From contig REEN01000072.1 of assembly GCA_007695015.1 (NCBI GenBank), positions 1 through 64,000 on the forward strand: a stretch of 64,000 nt of DNA, given 5' to 3'. Positions 60,972-64,000 of this stretch are shown piece after piece. The notes below the pieces were generated by a model. It was not told the DNA's origin, searched no databases, and worked only from the letters and a program-made list of their open reading frames with translations. How positions within the stretch are numbered: position 1 is the first letter of the stretch; the number at the start of each line of letters is the position of its first letter. A program made the position numbers and the translations under genes. The stretch comes from Marinilabiliales bacterium. GTDB lineage: Bacteria; Bacteroidota; Bacteroidia; Bacteroidales; PUMT01.

Positions 60972-62060
60972 ATGAATTGGCCGAAGATAACATTTGCAAG
61001 TTTGCTCGTAGCACTGGTATTCTCTTCAGTATACGGACAAACCGGTCCGGTGATCCATTTTGAGAATAGGCAGCACAATTTCGGGCAGATAAGCGAGGAC
61101 GGAGGGCCTGTCCGCCAAAGGTTCCTGTTTGAAAACAGGGGTACTGAGCCGCTGGTTATGACAAATGTTGTGGCAGGTGGAGGGATATCTGTCCTTGCAT
61201 GGACCAGGAATCCCGTAATGCCCGGCGATAGCGGGATTGTAACCATTGAGTTCAATCCCGTCAATATGCCGGGCAGGTTCAACAGGCTTATAACGGTCAG
61301 CGCCACGGGTTCTCCTTCAACTGTCAGTCTCAGGTTGCTTGGTGAGGTAATACCTGCCGTGAAGACTCCCGAAGAGATGTTTCCGCATCAGATCGGGCCT
61401 CTCAGGCTCAGATCAAACCATATTCCTCTGGGGAGGGTTTCTCCAGGGGAGGTCGTTGTTGATTCCGTAAGGGTAATAAACATGGCTGATGATAATCTGG
61501 AAATTTCGTTTACGGGTGTTCCGGCTTATGCATCTTTTCGTGCCGTGCCGGTTGAAATCAGCCCCGGTGAGGAGGGAAATATTGAAGTTACGTTCGATGC
61601 CGGCAGCAGGGATGAATGGGGTTCCGTAACCAGCCATGCCCGGGTGCTTGTAAACGGCCGGACAGAAGGCAGGAATGTTATATATATAAGCGCCAATGTT
61701 CTGGAGGATTTCTCAGGGATGACAGAGGAGGAGATGGATCTGGCCGCATCAATCACTTTTGATGAAAGGGTTTTCAATTTTGGCACCCTGAAACAGGGTG
61801 AGACTGCAGAGCACAGTTTTCTGTTCACAAATACAGGGGAATCAGAGCTCATAATTCGTGCAGTCAGGAGCGGATGCGGTTGTACGGCAATCGATCCGGA
61901 AAAGACATTGTTGCAGCCCGGTGATACGAGTAGTATAGGTGCAGTTTTTAACTCACGCGGTCTTCGTGGCAGGCAGAGTAAAACCATTACTGTAATTACC
62001 AATGACCCACGAAACCCGGTTGTTGTTCTGCGGGTTACAGGAGAGGTGGTGAACGAATGA
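60972..62060 (+). CDS. DUF1573-domain exported protein
   Basis: The 362-residue protein has a signal peptide (about 1-22, cut near V-Y-G-Q). It carries two DUF1573 immunoglobulin-like (ASPM/Hydin-type) domains, about 27-120 and 255-362; each has the H/V-F-N-F-G-x-I/L start. The second has the family's typical S-G-C-G-C-T (near 299) and G-x-x-x-x-x-I-T-V-I-T-N-D-P end. A less regular domain lies between. These proteins are probably periplasmic and structural. The stop overlaps the meaB start, so translation is linked. Confidence 0.85.
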   Translation: MNWPKITFASLLVALVFSSVYGQTGPVIHFENRQHNFGQISEDGGPVRQRFLFENRGTEPLVMTNVVAGGGISVLAWTRNPVMPGDSGIVTIEFNPVNMPGRFNRLITVSATGSPSTVSLRLLGEVIPAVKTPEEMFPHQIGPLRLRSNHIPLGRVSPGEVVVDSVRVINMADDNLEISFTGVPAYASFRAVPVEISPGEEGNIEVTFDAGSRDEWGSVTSHARVLVNGRTEGRNVIYISANVLEDFSGMTEEEMDLAASITFDERVFNFGTLKQGETAEHSFLFTNTGESELIIRAVRSGCGCTAIDPEKTLLQPGDTSSIGAVFNSRGLRGRQSKTITVITNDPRNPVVVLRVTGEVVNE

Positions 62061-63151
62061 ACAAAGAAGGAAAGCATAAAAGTGCATTATCAGTAAGCCG
62101 CGGTGTTGAACAGCCTCCTTCGGTTAACCCTGCCAGAGGCAGCTCTTCCCGTAACCGCGCCAGGAGAAGGATGCCGGTAAACTATTACCTTGAAGGAATA
62201 CTTAACCGGGACATCAGTAGTCTTGGCCGCGCTATAACTCTTATAGAGAGCTCCTTGCCGGCTGACAAGGAGATTGCGGGCGAACTGGTGGAGCTTTGTC
62301 ATCCTCATGCCGGCAATTCTGTAAGGATAGGTATTACCGGTGTGCCCGGTGTAGGTAAGAGCTCATTTATTGAGAGCTTCGGCAAGATGCTGACAGCGAG
62401 CGGCTCACGTATTGCCGTGCTGGCTGTTGATCCCAGCAGCGGACTGTCGAAGGGAAGTATCCTGGGAGACAAGACCAGAATGGAAGAACTATCGGCCGAT
62501 CCGGATGCATTCATCAGGCCCTCACCCTCGGGCGGGTCACTGGGAGGAGTTGCCCGTAAAACCAGGGAGAGTATAATATTGTGTGAGGCCGCCGGGTTTG
62601 ATACTGTAATTGTTGAGACAGTGGGAGTGGGGCAGTCGGAAACCGCAGTCCATTCAATGGTCGATTTTTTCCTTCTTCTTATGCTTGCAGGTGCCGGTGA
62701 TGAGCTGCAGGGTATCAAGCGCGGCATTATGGAGATGGCCGATATGCTGGTAATAACAAAAGCTGACGGGAATAATACGGAAAAGGCTGAGTTGGCAAAA
62801 GCGCAATATCAGAATGCACTTCAGCTTTTTCCCCAGCCTGCATCAGGATGGAAACCCCGTGTAGGCCTATGTTCGGCACATAATAGAACCGGACTTGAAA
62901 GCATAAATGGCATCATCAGCGAGTATATCAGGTTTACCAGGGCATCGGGCTATTTTCGCGAGAACAGGCTTACCCAGTCCCTTTACTGGATGCATGAGAG
63001 CATCGAGCAGCAGCTCCGCGACATTTTCTATAATGATCAGCGGGTAGCTTCAGAGCTTGAGAGTTTAAGGCAGGAGGTGGCAAGCGGCAGGATAACGAGC
63101 TTCACAGCAGCAGGAAGACTGATCGATAAATTCAAAGGTACAGGACAGTGA
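62057..63151 (+). CDS. meaB: MeaB/ArgK-family GTPase for methylmalonyl-CoA mutase
   Basis: The 364-residue G3E-family P-loop GTPase protects and gates methylmalonyl-CoA mutase. The motifs are G-V-P-G-V-G-K-S-S (Walker A, near 95), [28 protein letters not shown] (Walker B/switch) and V-I-T-K-A-D-G (N/TKxD, near 236). The first 38 residues, rich in Ser, Arg and Pro, look like an extension; an ATG at 62171 is an alternative. The ATG at 62057 overlaps the DUF1573 stop (ATGA), which supports the longer form. The mutase genes are not in the window. Confidence 0.92.
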   Translation: MNKEGKHKSALSVSRGVEQPPSVNPARGSSSRNRARRRMPVNYYLEGILNRDISSLGRAITLIESSLPADKEIAGELVELCHPHAGNSVRIGITGVPGVGKSSFIESFGKMLTASGSRIAVLAVDPSSGLSKGSILGDKTRMEELSADPDAFIRPSPSGGSLGGVARKTRESIILCEAAGFDTVIVETVGVGQSETAVHSMVDFFLLLMLAGAGDELQGIKRGIMEMADMLVITKADGNNTEKAELAKAQYQNALQLFPQPASGWKPRVGLCSAHNRTGLESINGIISEYIRFTRASGYFRENRLTQSLYWMHESIEQQLRDIFYNDQRVASELESLRQEVASGRITSFTAAGRLIDKFKGTGQ

Positions 63152-63603
63152 GTAAACAAAAAAGCAATATCAGCATCAAGAACAGGAAGGCTTCATTCAA
63201 CTTTGAACTTGTAGAGAAGTTTGTTGCAGGAATCGTGCTTGGCGGTACAGAGATCAAGTCCATCAGGGAGGGGAAGGCGAACCTTGCTGATGCATATTGT
63301 TTTTTCATTAGCGATGAACTCTGGGTAAGTGGCATGAATATAGCTGAATACTCCCATGGCAGCTACAATAATCATGATCCCGGACAGGACAGGAAACTAC
63401 TCCTGAATAAACGTGAGCTGAGGAAGCTTAAAAAGAAATCCCAGGATAAGGGATTCACCATTGTTGCAACCAGGCTCTTCATCAACGAGCGGGGTCTCGC
63501 AAAACTGGAAATAGCGCTTGCCAGGGGCAAGAGAGAATACGACAAGAGGCAGGAGATCAAAAAGCGTGATATTAACAGGGAGATGGACAGGCTTGTCAGG
63601 TAG
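63148..63603 (+). CDS. smpB: SsrA-binding protein SmpB
   Basis: The 151-residue protein is the partner of tmRNA in ribosome rescue. Seen are [14 protein letters not shown] near the start, [16 protein letters not shown] (near 33-48), [11 protein letters not shown] and a basic C-terminal tail ([14 protein letters not shown]). The start is GTG, overlapping the meaB stop (GTGA), so three genes in a row are linked. All family motifs are intact. The ssrA gene is not in the window. Confidence 0.96.
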   Translation: MSKQKSNISIKNRKASFNFELVEKFVAGIVLGGTEIKSIREGKANLADAYCFFISDELWVSGMNIAEYSHGSYNNHDPGQDRKLLLNKRELRKLKKKSQDKGFTIVATRLFINERGLAKLEIALARGKREYDKRQEIKKRDINREMDRLVR

Positions 63604-63686
63604 CTGAAAACAATAGCGTTACCCGGTATTATTGCATCTCAGGCCGGAATTACCCTAACCTGAAGTTTTGTGAAACAGAAGCTTCC

Positions 63687-64000
63687 TTACTGCGAGAAAA
63701 AGAAATCGTTAAGCTCATAAATATCTTCAGCCGTCAGGTCCAGTCTGCCGTCAAAGAACAGGTTGATCGCCCTGATAAGTTCATCGAACGATATGAAGCC
63801 ATCTCTGTCAGTGTCAAGGGGGCGAAACTTCTCAGGTATCCCGTCATAACTCCTGAATTGCCTTGCCGTATAGTGGTAAGCAGGCATTATTGCAGCGAGG
63901 TCAAGCTCATCCCTGGCTACTGCATTTTCTCTTTGTCCCAATTGTTCGGCAAGCTGACCGGGAGGGATCTCGCGTCCAAATTCATCGACTAAGGCGCCAG
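63687..64000 (-). CDS. Protein with C-terminal EF-hand (partial)
   Basis: The frame ends at 63687 and stays open to the right edge, so only the last 104 residues are seen. A canonical EF-hand calcium loop, D-T-D-R-D-G-F-I-S-F-D-E, lies about 40 residues from the end, then L-I-R-A-I-N-L-F-F-D and a tail ending D-F-F-F-S-Q. I recall similar EF-hand tails on larger Bacteroidota exported proteins. A TTG at 63941 is an in-frame start candidate, but upstream codons are also open. Function unknown. Confidence 0.65.
   Translation of the reverse strand, partial: GALVDEFGREIPPGQLAEQLGQRENAVARDELDLAAIMPAYHYTARQFRSYDGIPEKFRPLDTDRDGFISFDELIRAINLFFDGRLDLTAEDIYELNDFFFSQ

Noticed and set aside
1-64000. tRNA, rRNA or insertion sequence genes
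   Set aside because: No cloverleaf-like T-loop pattern, ribosomal RNA stretch or transposase frame was seen on reading; a tRNA search would settle it.

Overview
The window looks like a piece of a Bacteroidota chromosome, probably Bacteroidales or a relative. The markers are a type IX secretion (T9SS) C-terminal sorting domain, the gliding/T9SS lipoprotein GldB, several TonB-dependent receptors with carboxypeptidase-regulatory-like N-termini, ATPase-less FtsX/MacB permeases of about 800 residues, and promoter-like TAnnTTTG boxes. Genes are densely packed on both strands. I found no rRNA, tRNA, CRISPR array, integrase or intact insertion sequence. Family assignments are by motif recognition from memory; no search was run.

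Layout. 1-8 kb: a membrane protein with an internal duplication (cut by the left edge), a GyrI-like/TEX264-like anchored protein, a GNAT acetyltransferase, a gene graveyard (Tat leader remnant plus AAA ATPase remnant), a ChbG-type deacetylase with two alpha/beta hydrolases, a PD40 propeller lipoprotein and a methyltransferase. 8.1-8.9 kb: a monoacylglycerol-lipase-like hydrolase. 9.3-17.1 kb: a tight six-gene operon with an expanded DUF4212-like small subunit, a sodium:solute symporter, a TPR protein, an outer-membrane porin, a metallophosphoesterase and a Cache-PAS-CBS-DUF294 sensor. This reads as one carboxylate uptake and sensing unit. 17.3-22.2 kb: two tandem paralogous FtsX/MacB permeases. 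22.5-26.4 kb: a CPBP protease, a small membrane protein and a TonB receptor. 27-29.9 kb: a lipoprotein made of two fused apiosidase-like glycosidase units. 30.2-36 kb: a third FtsX/MacB permease, a membrane-attached class C serine hydrolase with a 12-bp minisatellite, and NadA. 36-38 kb: an M14 carboxypeptidase lipoprotein.

38.2-46.7 kb is the most interesting block. A two-gene module (small His-rich membrane protein, then a ZnuD-like TonB receptor) occurs twice in tandem and is followed by a FecA-like TonB receptor, pointing to an outer-membrane metal acquisition locus. 46.8-51.7 kb: Ddl, RluD-type pseudouridine synthase, a T9SS cargo protein and a PASTA protein. 51.8-56.2 kb: acyl-CoA synthetase, glutamine-dependent NAD synthetase and a small beta-barrel. 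56.3-59.5 kb: gldB, formate-tetrahydrofolate ligase and a 55-residue ferredoxin, followed by a 71-bp tandem repeat. 59.7-63.6 kb: an M20 amidohydrolase, then DUF1573-MeaB-SmpB with overlapping stop and start codons. The right edge cuts a protein ending in an EF-hand.

The best candidates for something undescribed are the duplicated His-rich/ZnuD-like module, the Cache-PAS-CBS-DUF294 sensor with its odd DUF4212-like partner, and the bacterial TEX264-like protein.
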